Source of the DNA: a bacterium
GTDB taxonomy: Bacteria; Eisenbacteria; RBG-16-71-46; CAIMUX01
Direction: 5' to 3'
Assembly (NCBI GenBank): GCA_030431975.1
Contig: JAUIHP010000001.1
Location: 62,001 to 126,000 of the forward strand
Length of the DNA: 64,000 nt
Position numbers and translations under genes: made by a program. Shown in pieces: positions 8,998 to 18,377 of the stretch (position 1 is its first letter; each line of letters starts with the position of its first letter). Below the pieces are notes generated by a model, which worked only from the letters and a program-made list of their open reading frames with translations, was not told where the DNA came from and ran no database searches.

Positions 8998-9752
8998 GCC
9001 GAACCCTCCGCCATCGGGGTCGACTTCTGGGCTACAGGAGCCGATTCGTTTGCCGCCAAGACCGATCGCTGCGCTGCATCAGCCGGGCCGGGCGCCGCCG
9101 TAGCTGAGTCCTTCGCCGAAGAGGCAGCTCCCCCATCGTCGGAACGCTCCCCGCTATGGGAACCGCCCTCCTGCGTCGGCGGCTGGACCACGAACGCCGC
9201 GACGAGAAAACGATAGGCCAGAAGAGCAAACCCGATCAGAAGAATGGACTGCACATGCCAGGTCTGAAGTCCCAGGAAAGCGTCCTGTGCGAACTCCTTT
9301 TCATAGGTCAGGTACTCATAGGCGCCGTTGGCCATGGCCACGCAGATCGCAGCGGAAAGAAAGGAGAGCACGCGAACCAGAATCTTCCGCGGTGTCGGCG
9401 GCAGGATCCGGCCGAAGACATCGATCGCGATGTGGCGCCCCTTCGCCGTGGCAGCAAAGGCGCCGAGAAACGCCAGCCATAGGACGAGCGAACGGAGCAG
9501 TGGGTCGATCCAGACGAAGCCGGATCCGAAGACGTTGCGATAGACGATCTGAAAGGACGAAAGCAGGACGAGACCGAAAATGATGACCGTCAGCATCCAC
9601 CGTTCGACGGCGCCGGTTACGGCAACGTACCTCTCTTCGGCCCGCACCCGGAAGATTGCCCGTACGACCACCGCAACCACGAGGACCGCAGAGAGGGCAA
9701 CAAGGAAGGGGCGTCCCGGAGAGAGCGCCCCGATGAGGAAGGATTCTTCCAC
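8994..9752 (-). CDS. dctQ: TRAP transporter small permease (DctQ)
   Basis: The 252-residue product starts at GTG (9752). Four membrane segments typical of DctQ are visible, with the family's WIDPLLRSLVLWLAFLGA around the second segment and GRHIAIDV after it. It is longer than usual DctQ proteins (about 160-190 residues) because of an alanine/serine-rich tail of about 55 residues after the last membrane segment, which is of low complexity and probably disordered. It overlaps DctM by four bases and follows DctP by 45 bases. Confidence 0.88.
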   Translation of the reverse strand: MEESFLIGALSPGRPFLVALSAVLVVAVVVRAIFRVRAEERYVAVTGAVERWMLTVIIFGLVLLSSFQIVYRNVFGSGFVWIDPLLRSLVLWLAFLGAFAATAKGRHIAIDVFGRILPPTPRKILVRVLSFLSAAICVAMANGAYEYLTYEKEFAQDAFLGLQTWHVQSILLIGFALLAYRFLVAAFVVQPPTQEGGSHSGERSDDGGAASSAKDSATAAPGPADAAQRSVLAANESAPVAQKSTPMAEGSA

Positions 9753-9797
9753 GAGCTTTCCTCAACCGGCGCAACTGCCGGCCTCTCCCCCTAGCCG

Positions 9798-10850
9798 CTA
9801 GGGAGTGGTTTGAGTCTCGGCCCGAAGCTCTTTCAGGGTCGCACGGACCTCGGCCAAGAGCTCCGCCGAATAGAGACCACCAATCATCGCCGTCGCGACT
9901 TCGTTGCCGATCTCCCGGAGCGAAGTAATCTCGGAAGCCGGCGGCACGACCGTCTCGACACCGCTCTCGGCGATGACGGTGCGACTCTGAGCGTTCTCAT
10001 CGATCGTCGCGACTCTGAGCTTGGCAAAGTGCTCATCACACAGCCGCTTCACCGTCGTACGATGTTCCTCTGGGATTTTGTTCCAAGCTCGGTTCGAAAC
10101 AACGACCGCTCCCATCGCATGGGTGATCGGAACATCGGTTGTGTAGCCGACGCGGGTGAACCACTGCAGGGCGATGCAACCGAGCGGCGAAACATAGACA
10201 CTCGAAATGAGTCCGGTCTGCAGGGAGGTCATGACGTCGGTGATCGAAAGCGGCACCGGCGAAACGCCCGCTTGCGAGAGGAACTCTTCGGCAAGAGGGT
10301 CTCCCTCCCACAGCCAGACCTTTTGCGAGGACAGGTCGGCCTTCGTGCGAATGGGCGACTTACTGTACAGATAGACGAAGCCGACGTCGGCCCAACCCAG
10401 GATGGTGTAGCCCGCCTCGTTGACGATGGCATCGAACTTCGGTCCGAGCTTTTCGTGCACCCGACGAACTTCCTCGTCGTTTTGGAACAGGAAAGGAAGC
10501 TCGAGAACGCGGAGCTCCGGCGCGATCGTTCCCAACCCCACTCCGGTAAAACCGCCGCCGTGGAGCTGACCGCTGCGAATCTTGCGCAGAACGATCGGCT
10601 CATCACCCTGGATACCGCCGGGATAGAACTTGAGCCCAACCGCTCCGCCGGTCTCTTCCTGAACGGCCTTGTCCAGGTCGCGCATGATGTTCATCCATGT
10701 CGAACCATCCGGAGCGAGCGTTGCGATCTTGAGTTGATGCTTAGGCTTGGCCAAAGCGGAGGGGGCCGCGATCAGCGACACGGAGCCGGCCACGATCAAC
10801 GCCGCCAACGCAGCGCGAACGGGCATGAGGGCTCGACTAGAAATATTCAT
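9798..10850 (-). CDS. dctP: TRAP transporter substrate-binding protein (DctP family, TatP-like)
   Basis: This is a periplasmic solute-binding protein of 350 residues. The ATG at 10850 is chosen because GGAG lies seven bases upstream and it opens directly onto a signal peptide ending SALAKPKHQ. After cleavage the sequence begins LKIATLAPDGSTWMNI, the usual DctP start, and continues with FYPGGIQGDE, LELPFLF, KVWLWEGDPLAE and SPLGCIALQWF. Its gene overlaps the upstream TatT-type lipoprotein gene by 14 bases; that pairing defines the TatP-T class first described in Treponema. The ligand is not deducible; no conserved dicarboxylate preference can be read from the sequence alone. Confidence 0.9.
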   Translation of the reverse strand: MNISSRALMPVRAALAALIVAGSVSLIAAPSALAKPKHQLKIATLAPDGSTWMNIMRDLDKAVQEETGGAVGLKFYPGGIQGDEPIVLRKIRSGQLHGGGFTGVGLGTIAPELRVLELPFLFQNDEEVRRVHEKLGPKFDAIVNEAGYTILGWADVGFVYLYSKSPIRTKADLSSQKVWLWEGDPLAEEFLSQAGVSPVPLSITDVMTSLQTGLISSVYVSPLGCIALQWFTRVGYTTDVPITHAMGAVVVSNRAWNKIPEEHRTTVKRLCDEHFAKLRVATIDENAQSRTVIAESGVETVVPPASEITSLREIGNEVATAMIGGLYSAELLAEVRATLKELRAETQTTP

Positions 10851-11754
10851 CCATCGTCTCCAGGAGATAGGCCGCCTTGTCCTTGGCGACTTCGTTCCAA
10901 AGCTGGTACTCGGGGAAAAGGTCATCCGGTGCCTCCAGAACCTCATTCAATGTCTCGACGTAGCAGTCCTCGTCGAAAATCCGGCGGCAATAGAACTCCG
11001 CATATAGAACCTTGAAGTACAACATGCGGTTCCCCGAGAGGCGGAACGCCTCGTCGAAGTTGGACTTGGAGGCTTCCGGCTTCCCACCGAGCATCTCCGG
11101 CCGAAAGCTTTGGAGGGAGGCCACCATCGCCAGCGGCAGGCCGTTGAAGAAGCCCGGCTCCAGTTGGATGATCCGGTCGAGATAAAGTTCCACCCGCGGC
11201 ATCTGCGCCACCGCGGCCGGAGCGCCGAGGTTGAGGCTGATCCACCCGGTCCAGTTGGCCACCGTCCAGAAGAGCAGGGGCACGTCGTCCTCGGAAATGC
11301 GGGCCAGAGTCTCGTCGGAAGGGATCGGTTTCTCGGCTTCGGCGTCCCGGAACCAGTCCCGTGATTCCAGCCTCTCGCGGCCCAGACGCCAGCCCTCCTC
11401 GTAGAGCAGCAGGGCACGGTCGGGGTCCTCGTCCTCGACGAAGCCGCGCGCGAACGAGAAGTAGTTTTGGGCTGCCAGAACCCGGAATTCCTCGACGTCG
11501 GGATGTTCCTCGGCAAAGCCTCTGAGTAGCAACAGGTTACCGGCAATCCCCTCCCGGACGGTTTCGATATCCTTGTCGCGGAAGGTTGTGTTCACGGCCG
11601 ATTCCATGAGCGGAATCATGGTGTTGATGGCGACCTTGTTGGTCACACCGCAGCCCGTGGAGAGCAGGCAGGAGCCCGCAACCAGGATCGACCACCGCCG
11701 CCAGCAAGGCCGGCGGGAGGCGAAAACACGGGGAATCGAGGGTTTCAAATCCAT
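10837..11754 (-). CDS. tatT: TatT-type TRAP transporter accessory lipoprotein
   Basis: The 305-residue product has a basic N-terminus, a hydrophobic core and a lipobox ending LLSTGCG, so it is a lipoprotein. The rest is helical and TPR-like, with YFSFARGFVEDEDPDRALLLYEEGWRLGRE and a run of aromatic-rich helices ending ETMDEYF. Size, lipobox and position before a DctP gene match the TatT family, which trimerises and docks several DctP subunits. The gene is first in the TRAP operon and has a near-consensus promoter placed so close to the ATG that the transcript would be almost leaderless. Confidence 0.85.
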   Translation of the reverse strand: MDLKPSIPRVFASRRPCWRRWSILVAGSCLLSTGCGVTNKVAINTMIPLMESAVNTTFRDKDIETVREGIAGNLLLLRGFAEEHPDVEEFRVLAAQNYFSFARGFVEDEDPDRALLLYEEGWRLGRERLESRDWFRDAEAEKPIPSDETLARISEDDVPLLFWTVANWTGWISLNLGAPAAVAQMPRVELYLDRIIQLEPGFFNGLPLAMVASLQSFRPEMLGGKPEASKSNFDEAFRLSGNRMLYFKVLYAEFYCRRIFDEDCYVETLNEVLEAPDDLFPEYQLWNEVAKDKAAYLLETMDEYF

Positions 11755-11763
11755 GGATCGGGG

Positions 11764-11792
11764 ATCATAGGACTTTGTCCGAAACCTGTCAA
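11764..11792 (-). promoter_or_regulatory. Sigma70-type promoter of the TRAP operon
   Basis: On the minus strand TTGACA (11787-11792) is followed after 17 bases by TATGAT (11764-11769). Only nine bases separate the -10 box from the tatT ATG, so transcription would start two to three bases before the start codon. Confidence 0.75.
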
Positions 11793-11815
11793 AACCAGTA
11801 AAATCATACGTTTAC

Positions 11816-11845
11816 TTGACGATGGGGGCGAGGATCGCCTAGTCT
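11816..11845 (+). promoter_or_regulatory. Candidate promoter of infA
   Basis: TTGACG (11816-11821) is separated by 18 bases from TAGTCT (11840-11845) on the plus strand. It is about 150 bases upstream of the infA start and lies back to back with the tatT promoter. Confidence 0.45.
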
Positions 11846-11994
11846 TCGGCGGATCGGCTTGCGACCGATCCACTCTCTCCGGCATCTAAACTGATAGCTG
11901 CGGGTTGCGGTCATCCGGACCGCCGCGCGTCAGTCGTCATGCCCGGGTCGGCCGCACGGGCGACGTTGGACTCTATTGGAGGAAACAGGACTTA

Positions 11995-12306
11995 ATGCCA
12001 CCCAGAAAGCGCAATACCGGCACCGCCGGGAAAGGTAAGGCGGGCAAACAAGCCGCGGCCCAGCGTCCCCGGGAAGAGAACACCCGAGAGGCCCGCGCCG
12101 ATGCCATCGAGGTGACCGGAACGGTCATCGAGCCCCTGCCTAATGCCATGTTCCGTGTCGAACTCGAGAACGGTCATGTCGTACTCGCTCACATCTCCGG
12201 AAAAATGCGCCGCCACTTCATCCGCATCCTGCGCGGAGACAAAGTGACGGTGGAACTCTCTCCTTACGATCTCTCGAGAGGTCGAGTCGTTTACCGGTAC
12301 AAGTAA
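11995..12306 (+). CDS. infA: Translation initiation factor IF-1 with basic N-terminal extension
   Basis: The last 70 residues are a textbook IF-1 S1/OB fold: [57 protein letters not shown] and the ending VVYRYK. IF-1 binds the 30S A site and assists initiation. The ATG at 11995 has GGAGG about 14 bases upstream and adds about 32 residues rich in Lys, Arg, Gly and Ala before the fold. Ordinary IF-1 is about 72 residues; this product is 103. I see no internal ATG that would give the standard length. The gene stands alone, outside a ribosomal protein cluster, just before an ABC exporter. Confidence 0.92.
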   Translation: MPPRKRNTGTAGKGKAGKQAAAQRPREENTREARADAIEVTGTVIEPLPNAMFRVELENGHVVLAHISGKMRRHFIRILRGDKVTVELSPYDLSRGRVVYRYK

Positions 12307-12362
12307 GCCCCTCTTCGCTCGTTTCGTAAGATCGCAACAAGACCGACTCGGAGGTTCGACTC

Positions 12363-14267
12363 ATGTGGTGGGACGATCATCACTCCGAGGAGGGGTACAT
12401 CCGGCGTTTGGGCGTCGGGGAGATGCTCTCTCGAATCGCGGTCCGCCTGCGCCCGGAACTGCCGCAACTCGGTCTAGGCATCCTCCTGATGTTGGTTGCC
12501 GTGGCCGCGGAACTCGCCGGGCCGCTCATCATCCGGCAGATCATCGATCAGGACATTCCCAACGCAATCGACGGCGCCGACCAGGGCGCCATCTTTCGCT
12601 CTGCCGCTCTCTTTCTCGCCGTCTTCCTCGTCGGCTCGGCCGCCACTTACGTGCAGATTCTGATCGTGGCCAAAGTCGGGCTGCGCACCATCGCACGACT
12701 CAAGCAGGACCTCTTCGACCACCTGCTTCACCTCGGTATGGACTACTTCGACCATCACCCACCCGGGCGAATCATGACCCGGGTCGAGTCCGACACCGAG
12801 CGACTTCAGAACCTCTTCTCGGAAGTGTCGCTGGCTCTCATTCGGACGGTCATCCTACTTGCCGGCACCTTCACCATCATGCTGAAGACCGACGTGCGGA
12901 TCACTCTCGCCGTCATCGGTCTCATGATCCCCTTCTTCATCGGCGCGCTCATCTTTCTGCGCGCGATGCGCAAGCTCTACAAGAAGGTCCGTCAGGTCTA
13001 CGCGGACCTGGCGACGTTCGTCGCGGAATACGTGCAGGGCGTACCCATCCTTCAGGTCTACGGCCGGCGGGAGTGGGCGCTCAAGAGGCTGGGCCAACGA
13101 AACCAGGCCCGTTACCGCCGGGAAGTCGGAACGGAGTTCATCGACTACGGATTCTGGGCCACCTTCGGAACGCTGGAAGTCCTCTCGGTCATGCTCATTC
13201 TCTATTTGGGTTTCAGCGACCGCTTCGGCGGGGCACTGACGTTGGGAACGGCCGTGCTCTTCGTCGAGTACACGCGGCGCGCGTTCTGGCCGTTGGTGCA
13301 GTTCACGGAGCAGCTCGGTTTCATCCAGAAGGCATTTGCGTCGGCGGACCGGGTCTTTGGGATTCTGGACACGGAAAGCTCTGTCAAGAACCGCGACGGG
13401 GCACGCACGGACATCCCCTCGGACTGGCAGGAGATTCGGTTCGAGAACGTGCGCTTCGGATACAAGTCGCCGGAAGGGCGGGACCTGACAACAGAAGGTC
13501 GAACAGTCCCGGTCAAGGCAGGATCAACCGAGGTCCGACCGGTCGCAGCCGAAGGGGAAGCGTCCGGCGCGATAGCGAAAGCCATCGACGGTGTCAGCTT
13601 CACCATCCGGCGCGGCGAACGGATCGCGCTCGTCGGTCCGTCGGGCGGCGGCAAGTCGACCCTGGTCGGGCTCTTCCTTCGCTTCTATGAGCAGGACGAA
13701 GGACGGATCACCCTTGATGGCGTCGACATTCGTGAGTACTCGCTGCAGGCATGGCGTTCGTCACTTGGATTGGTTCTGCAGGACATCCACCTCTTCCCCG
13801 GCACCATCGCGGAGAACCTGGAAGTCTTCCTTCCGCAACACGACCGCGAGCAGCTTCAGGGGACGATTCGGAAGCTCGGAGCGGGTGACATCTTCGAACG
13901 GCTGCCGCAGGGACTGGAGACGGAACTCTCCGAAGGCGGACACAACCTGTCCATGGGTGAACGGCAACTGCTCTGCTTTGCCCGCGCGCTCGTACGTGAT
14001 CCGCAGATCCTCGTTCTGGACGAGGCAACCTCGAGTGTCGATCCGGCAACGGAGCACCGGATTCAGGACAGCCTGGAACGCGCCATGCGCGGCCGGACCT
14101 CGGTCATTGTCGCGCATCGTCTCTCCACGATCGTCGGCGCCGATCGCATCCTCGTTCTTCAGAATGGTCAGGTCGTGCAGGAGGGCCGGCACGAGGAACT
14201 GCTCAAAGAAGGTGGACTCTACGCCGTCCTCTATCGCCTGCAGTTTGAGGCGGGAGACGTGGCATGA
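12363..14267 (+). CDS. ABC exporter half-transporter, catalytic-site subunit (BmrD/YheH-like)
   Basis: This 634-residue protein has a six-helix exporter domain followed by an ATPase domain. Walker A GPSGGGKST is near residue 425, the signature LSMGERQ near 529, Walker B ILVLDEATSSVD near 549 with an intact catalytic Glu, and the H-loop IVAHRLS near 582. Between the first strands of the ATPase domain (residues about 368-405) lies a non-conserved insertion. The next gene starts within its stop codon (ATGA) and encodes a second half-transporter with a degenerate site, so the pair is predicted to be a heterodimer. The start has GGAGG nine bases upstream. Substrate (drug, lipid or peptide) unknown. 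Confidence 0.9.
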   Translation: MWWDDHHSEEGYIRRLGVGEMLSRIAVRLRPELPQLGLGILLMLVAVAAELAGPLIIRQIIDQDIPNAIDGADQGAIFRSAALFLAVFLVGSAATYVQILIVAKVGLRTIARLKQDLFDHLLHLGMDYFDHHPPGRIMTRVESDTERLQNLFSEVSLALIRTVILLAGTFTIMLKTDVRITLAVIGLMIPFFIGALIFLRAMRKLYKKVRQVYADLATFVAEYVQGVPILQVYGRREWALKRLGQRNQARYRREVGTEFIDYGFWATFGTLEVLSVMLILYLGFSDRFGGALTLGTAVLFVEYTRRAFWPLVQFTEQLGFIQKAFASADRVFGILDTESSVKNRDGARTDIPSDWQEIRFENVRFGYKSPEGRDLTTEGRTVPVKAGSTEVRPVAAEGEASGAIAKAIDGVSFTIRRGERIALVGPSGGGKSTLVGLFLRFYEQDEGRITLDGVDIREYSLQAWRSSLGLVLQDIHLFPGTIAENLEVFLPQHDREQLQGTIRKLGAGDIFERLPQGLETELSEGGHNLSMGERQLLCFARALVRDPQILVLDEATSSVDPATEHRIQDSLERAMRGRTSVIVAHRLSTIVGADRILVLQNGQVVQEGRHEELLKEGGLYAVLYRLQFEAGDVA

Positions 14268-16348
14268 GCGCAAAGGCGAAGGCGAAAGAGCCGGCGTTCA
14301 CTCCCTTTGCGGAACCCGAAACCTGGACACCCACGCTGCGGGAACGGGTCGCGTGGATCTGGGAGTTCTGGGGGCCGAATCGCGGCTTTCTCATTCTCCT
14401 GTTCCTGCTGACCCTGATCTCGAGCGCGGTTGCCATCGCGTATCCGCTGGTCTTTCGTCACGTCCTGGATCTCTTGGCCGGCGGAGTCGGTGCGGACGAC
14501 CTTCAGTCCGCCGTTCGCGGAACGGTTCCCCCGGAAACGCTGTCGCGAATCCTTGGCATTCTCGGGCTCATCGTTCTCGGCCGATTCATCGCGAAGTTCT
14601 ATCCCGCGTTTCGGGCCTGGGTGAACCTGCGGCTCGACATCGGAATGCGAACGAAGGTCTTTTCGTCCATTCTCGACAAGGACCATCACTTCTTCTCCCG
14701 CTTCCGAACCGGTGACCTTTCGACACGGTTGATGGATGACATCACGGAGTATCCCAAGCTCGCCTGGTTCTCCTGCTCCGGTGTCTTTCGTGCACTGGAG
14801 TCCGGATCGAAACTCGTCTTCTGCGTCGGGACGATGTTCCTTCTCGATCCGCAGCTGACGTTACTTTCCGTTCTTCCTCTGCCGGCCATGCTGGCTCTCA
14901 TCTACCGGCTGCGGATGCGGCTGCGGTTGGCCCTGCTCGATCAGCAGCAGGCCATCTCGACAACCAACGACATGTTGGAGTCGACGTTCTCCGGGATTCG
15001 GATCGTCAAGGCCTTCGCCGCAGAAGCGGGGCCTTCGCACCACCTGAACGACATTCTGACCAACCGGATCGACGTGCAGTTCCGGGTCCGGATGCTCTTT
15101 GCGTTGGTGGACATTCTCGACACGGTGGCCAGCCGGGTCGGTCAGCTCGTGGTCCTGGCCGTCGGCGGCGTGTCCGTCGTACAGGGCGAGCTTTCGCTCG
15201 GCACACTCTATGCGTTCTACATCTATCTCGACATGCTGGTCGAGCCCATGATCGACTTGCCCAACCTGTTTGTGACGTCGCGCCAGGCGTTCGTTTGTAT
15301 GGACCGGGAGGAAGAAGTCCTGCGCTTCCCTTCCGGACCCGCGGCTCAGGATGAAGGCTCCGTAAGCTCCGCCCTCCCCCCCGCAGCGTTGTCGACGATC
15401 GAACTCGACGGAGTGGACTTCTCGTACGAGGGTCGCGCCGCTCAGCTTCAATCGATCGACCTCGAGTTGTCGGCGGGAGAGACGGTCGCGGTCGTTGGAG
15501 AGGTCGGTTCCGGAAAGTCGACGCTGCTTTCGGTCCTGGCTGGACTCCTCATCCCCGTCGGCGGATCGATTCGAGTCAACGGCCAGTCTGTGCAACGAGC
15601 GGAGTTGGAAGGGTATCGTTCAATGGTCGGGTATGTGCCGCAGCAACCCATCCTGTTCAGTGAGTCGATCCGGGAAAACATCGAGATGGGACGCGAGGCG
15701 CCGGGCGGCGTTGATCGGGATTCCATCGAGGGCGGCAGGCAGAAGTCGCTGGAACTTGAGTCGACGTCGGGTTCGGTGCCGGAGGCGCTACACATAACCC
15801 GATCCCCGGACGCCGCGCCGTCGACATCGCCGGCATTGGATGCCACGCTCGCGAAGAGCCCGCGGGAAGACTCCGTGACACCGAACCTTCCCGTCTCGAG
15901 CCACACTCCCTGGGCACGACAGTTGCTGACGTGGGTTCGGATGGAGACCGAAGTCGAGCGCATGCGTCACGGCGACGACACCGTTCTGGGACAAAAAGGG
16001 ACGGGCATCTCCGGAGGACAGCGGCAGCGCCTCTCGATCGCTCGGGCGCTTCACGGACGGCCCAAGCTACTGCTTCTGGATGACTGCACGGCCAGCCTCG
16101 ACGCCGAGAATGAAGACCGTCTTTGGGACGGGCTCCGGGCGGCGACGCCGGACGCCATCGTCGTCCTCTGTAGTCACCGCTTGGCGACCGTACGGCGTGC
16201 GGATCGAATCGTCGTTATGGAAGATGGGCGCATTGCCGGTAGCGGGAGCCACGACGAATTGCTGGAGAGTGTGCCGGCGTATCGGCGGTTCGTTCAGAGA
16301 GGGAAAGACGAAGCCGCGTCGAGTGGAGCCGTTACTGCCAGAGGCTAG
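14264..16348 (+). CDS. ABC exporter half-transporter, degenerate-site subunit (BmrC/YheI-like)
   Basis: The 694-residue product has the exporter fold, Walker A GEVGSGKST (near 413), signature ISGGQRQRLS (near 583) and Walker B LLLLDDCTASLD (near 603), in which the catalytic Glu is replaced by Asp. Asp at this place marks the non-hydrolysing site of heterodimeric exporters such as BmrCD and TM287/288. A serine/proline-rich insertion of about 70 residues (roughly 476-545, nt 15690-15900) separates the Q-loop region (YVPQQPILFSESIRENIEMG) from the signature helix, which is unusual because this distance is normally fixed. The gene overlaps its partner by four bases. Confidence 0.9.
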   Translation: MSAKAKAKEPAFTPFAEPETWTPTLRERVAWIWEFWGPNRGFLILLFLLTLISSAVAIAYPLVFRHVLDLLAGGVGADDLQSAVRGTVPPETLSRILGILGLIVLGRFIAKFYPAFRAWVNLRLDIGMRTKVFSSILDKDHHFFSRFRTGDLSTRLMDDITEYPKLAWFSCSGVFRALESGSKLVFCVGTMFLLDPQLTLLSVLPLPAMLALIYRLRMRLRLALLDQQQAISTTNDMLESTFSGIRIVKAFAAEAGPSHHLNDILTNRIDVQFRVRMLFALVDILDTVASRVGQLVVLAVGGVSVVQGELSLGTLYAFYIYLDMLVEPMIDLPNLFVTSRQAFVCMDREEEVLRFPSGPAAQDEGSVSSALPPAALSTIELDGVDFSYEGRAAQLQSIDLELSAGETVAVVGEVGSGKSTLLSVLAGLLIPVGGSIRVNGQSVQRAELEGYRSMVGYVPQQPILFSESIRENIEMGREAPGGVDRDSIEGGRQKSLELESTSGSVPEALHITRSPDAAPSTSPALDATLAKSPREDSVTPNLPVSSHTPWARQLLTWVRMETEVERMRHGDDTVLGQKGTGISGGQRQRLSIARALHGRPKLLLLDDCTASLDAENEDRLWDGLRAATPDAIVVLCSHRLATVRRADRIVVMEDGRIAGSGSHDELLESVPAYRRFVQRGKDEAASSGAVTARG

Positions 16349-16514
16349 AGTCCCGTGGGGGACGCGGTGATCGATCGCCTCAAATCGAGGGATCCCCTCC
16401 TGTTCTACCAGGGGAAGATCTTCTTGTTTGGAAAGCCCCACCCCTCCTAACATCTCCCACACCTTGATCAAACGGGTCTGTTTGCCCGTCGATCGTCAAG
16501 CAAGGGGGGCTTCC

Positions 16515-17072
16515 ATGATCCGTTTCGATTGGCGCCGCACTTCGCGGCATCTTGGCTCGTCTCTTTCCTACATCGGGCTTGTTGCACTCGCCGGTCTAGT
16601 ACTATTCAGTGCCGGCTGCGGCAGTGACGACTCCACACCATCCGCCCCGGACGGACCTACGTATCAGGAGCTTCCAGACGGAACGATCCTCGCGATCCCG
16701 TCCGGCGCCACCTACTTCTATTCTCACGTCGAAGTTTCCGGTGGGACCGGACAGTGGAATCTGCCTCCAGGTCCCGGAGAACTCGTAATTTCCCGCATCG
16801 ACTGGTCTTTCTGTGATCCGAAAGCGGCACGCTTGGAGTTTCTCGACGAGTTCAGCACTCCCGCGCCCTTCCTAACGTGGAGGCTTCCCACGACCATCGA
16901 AACTCCGTTGGCCGGGATCTCGATCCTCGGGTTGTTCTCGGGCAACAATCTCGAAGGGGGTATTCGAATGCTCCTCTACAACGCTCCCGAGCAGTATGAC
17001 GGCCTCGCATCCTACCGACTCACGAGTTGCGACGGAGATTGGATCTCTCTTTATGGGTACTACCGCAACTAG
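16515..17072 (+). CDS. Putative lipoprotein of unknown function, 185 residues
   Basis: The ATG at 16515 follows an AAGGGGG sequence and opens onto a basic N-terminus, a hydrophobic segment and a lipobox ending LFSAGCGSD. The mature part starts with a Ser/Pro/Asp linker and then a small beta-rich domain with no motif that I recognise. It ends SLYGYYRN. The frame is open upstream to 16428, but that part lacks signal features. It precedes a secreted ACC-repeat protein gene by 56 bases and may share its transcript. Confidence 0.65.
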   Translation: MIRFDWRRTSRHLGSSLSYIGLVALAGLVLFSAGCGSDDSTPSAPDGPTYQELPDGTILAIPSGATYFYSHVEVSGGTGQWNLPPGPGELVISRIDWSFCDPKAARLEFLDEFSTPAPFLTWRLPTTIETPLAGISILGLFSGNNLEGGIRMLLYNAPEQYDGLASYRLTSCDGDWISLYGYYRN

Positions 17073-17128
17073 TGTTTGGGCGTCGCAGATACGGTGTACG
17101 TCCCGCAGGCTTCGGCTCTGATTGCACG

Positions 17129-18361
17129 ATGATCCGTGGGGACAGAAACGCGGCGGTCGTCACGACCGCGGCATTGCTGTTCCTCGCCCTGATCGCACTG
17201 CCGGCTCAGGCGCTCGCGGACAGCATGCTCTACGCTCCCGCAGAGTCGGATGATCCCACCTATCGCCAGCTCATCTCCCAACAGATCGGCGGTCCCTGCG
17301 ACTACTTCGATGCGCGGCTGGGCACGCCGAGCCCCGAACTTCTGGCCTCCTATGACTGTGTCCACACGTGGTCGCGCGATCCGTACAACAGCCCGATTGA
17401 GTTCGGCGATCGGCTCGCCGACTTCGTCGACGGAGGCGGACGCGTCATCCTCGGCGCACACACTTCGTCGCAGGGCGGCAGCCTCATCCTGGGACGCATC
17501 ACCCAGTCCGGTTACCTACCTGTGACGAGCCTGGGCGCGAGCGATCAGCAAAGCGCCTGGGACGGCACCTGTCGGGAAGACTGCGTTTGGACGAACATTC
17601 CGGGTGTCTACGCATCGCATCGGGCGATCGGAACGATGGCAGACCCGGTCCATGCCACGGTCTGCGGCCGCTACGTCGACGGAGAGGTCGCCGTCGCCTT
17701 CAACAGTGATCGATCCGTGGCGTTCGTCAACGGCGCCGCGGCGTTTCCGTATCCGCTCGACCCGTACATGGCTCAGCTTGTCGGAAACGTTTGCCTTTGC
17801 GAGGCAACGTCGGATCCCGAAGGCGCGTGCTGTCTGGAAGATGGAAGCTGTGTCGTTCTGAACGCCGACGATTGCGACTTCGAAGGCGGAACCTATCTCG
17901 GGGACGGCACCCTCTGTGATCCGGACCCGTGTTCGCACGAAAAGACCGGCGCCTGCTGCCTCTCGAACGGAATCTGTATCGTGGTCACCGCCTCCCAGTG
18001 TCTCGAATCGAGAGGGACCTACTTCGGAGACGGGAGTCTCTGCAAGCCGGACCCGTGCGACGATGATCCACTCGGCGCGTGCTGCGCACCGGGGCAACCC
18101 TGCCTCGTGACGACGCCTGACGAGTGCGCGGCTCTCGAAGGCGAGTATCAGGGAGCGGACGTCCCCTGCGATCCCGACCCTTGCCCGGAGATCGCCGCGT
18201 GCTGTTTGAAGGACGGGAGCTGCATCCTTCTAACGGCAGATGAGTGCACGGCCCGCGGCGGGTCGTTCCAAACCGGAGTCGACACCTGCGACCCCAACCC
18301 CTGCCCTCCCGTTCCCATCCAGAACGTTTCCTGGGGTACCCTCAAGTGGAGTTGGCACTAG
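17129..18361 (+). CDS. Secreted GATase-like protein with four six-cysteine ACC repeats
   Basis: This protein has 410 residues from the ATG at 17129. A signal peptide ends near ALADS. Residues about 32-225 resemble the class I amidotransferase/ThuA-like fold often found in secreted FCB proteins (FVDGGGRVILGAH), without a clear catalytic triad. From about residue 230 there are four repeats of 36-39 residues, each with the pattern ACC..DGSC...C...G.Y.GDGT.CDPDPC (the last two more divergent). The C-terminus is VSWGTLKWSWH, related to the tails at 27240 and 57216. The repeats match the 22 copies in the protein at 28115-32587. Function unknown; extracellular location inferred. Confidence 0.75.
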   Translation: MIRGDRNAAVVTTAALLFLALIALPAQALADSMLYAPAESDDPTYRQLISQQIGGPCDYFDARLGTPSPELLASYDCVHTWSRDPYNSPIEFGDRLADFVDGGGRVILGAHTSSQGGSLILGRITQSGYLPVTSLGASDQQSAWDGTCREDCVWTNIPGVYASHRAIGTMADPVHATVCGRYVDGEVAVAFNSDRSVAFVNGAAAFPYPLDPYMAQLVGNVCLCEATSDPEGACCLEDGSCVVLNADDCDFEGGTYLGDGTLCDPDPCSHEKTGACCLSNGICIVVTASQCLESRGTYFGDGSLCKPDPCDDDPLGACCAPGQPCLVTTPDECAALEGEYQGADVPCDPDPCPEIAACCLKDGSCILLTADECTARGGSFQTGVDTCDPNPCPPVPIQNVSWGTLKWSWH

Positions 18362-18377
18362 CCGGTTTTCGCCCGAC

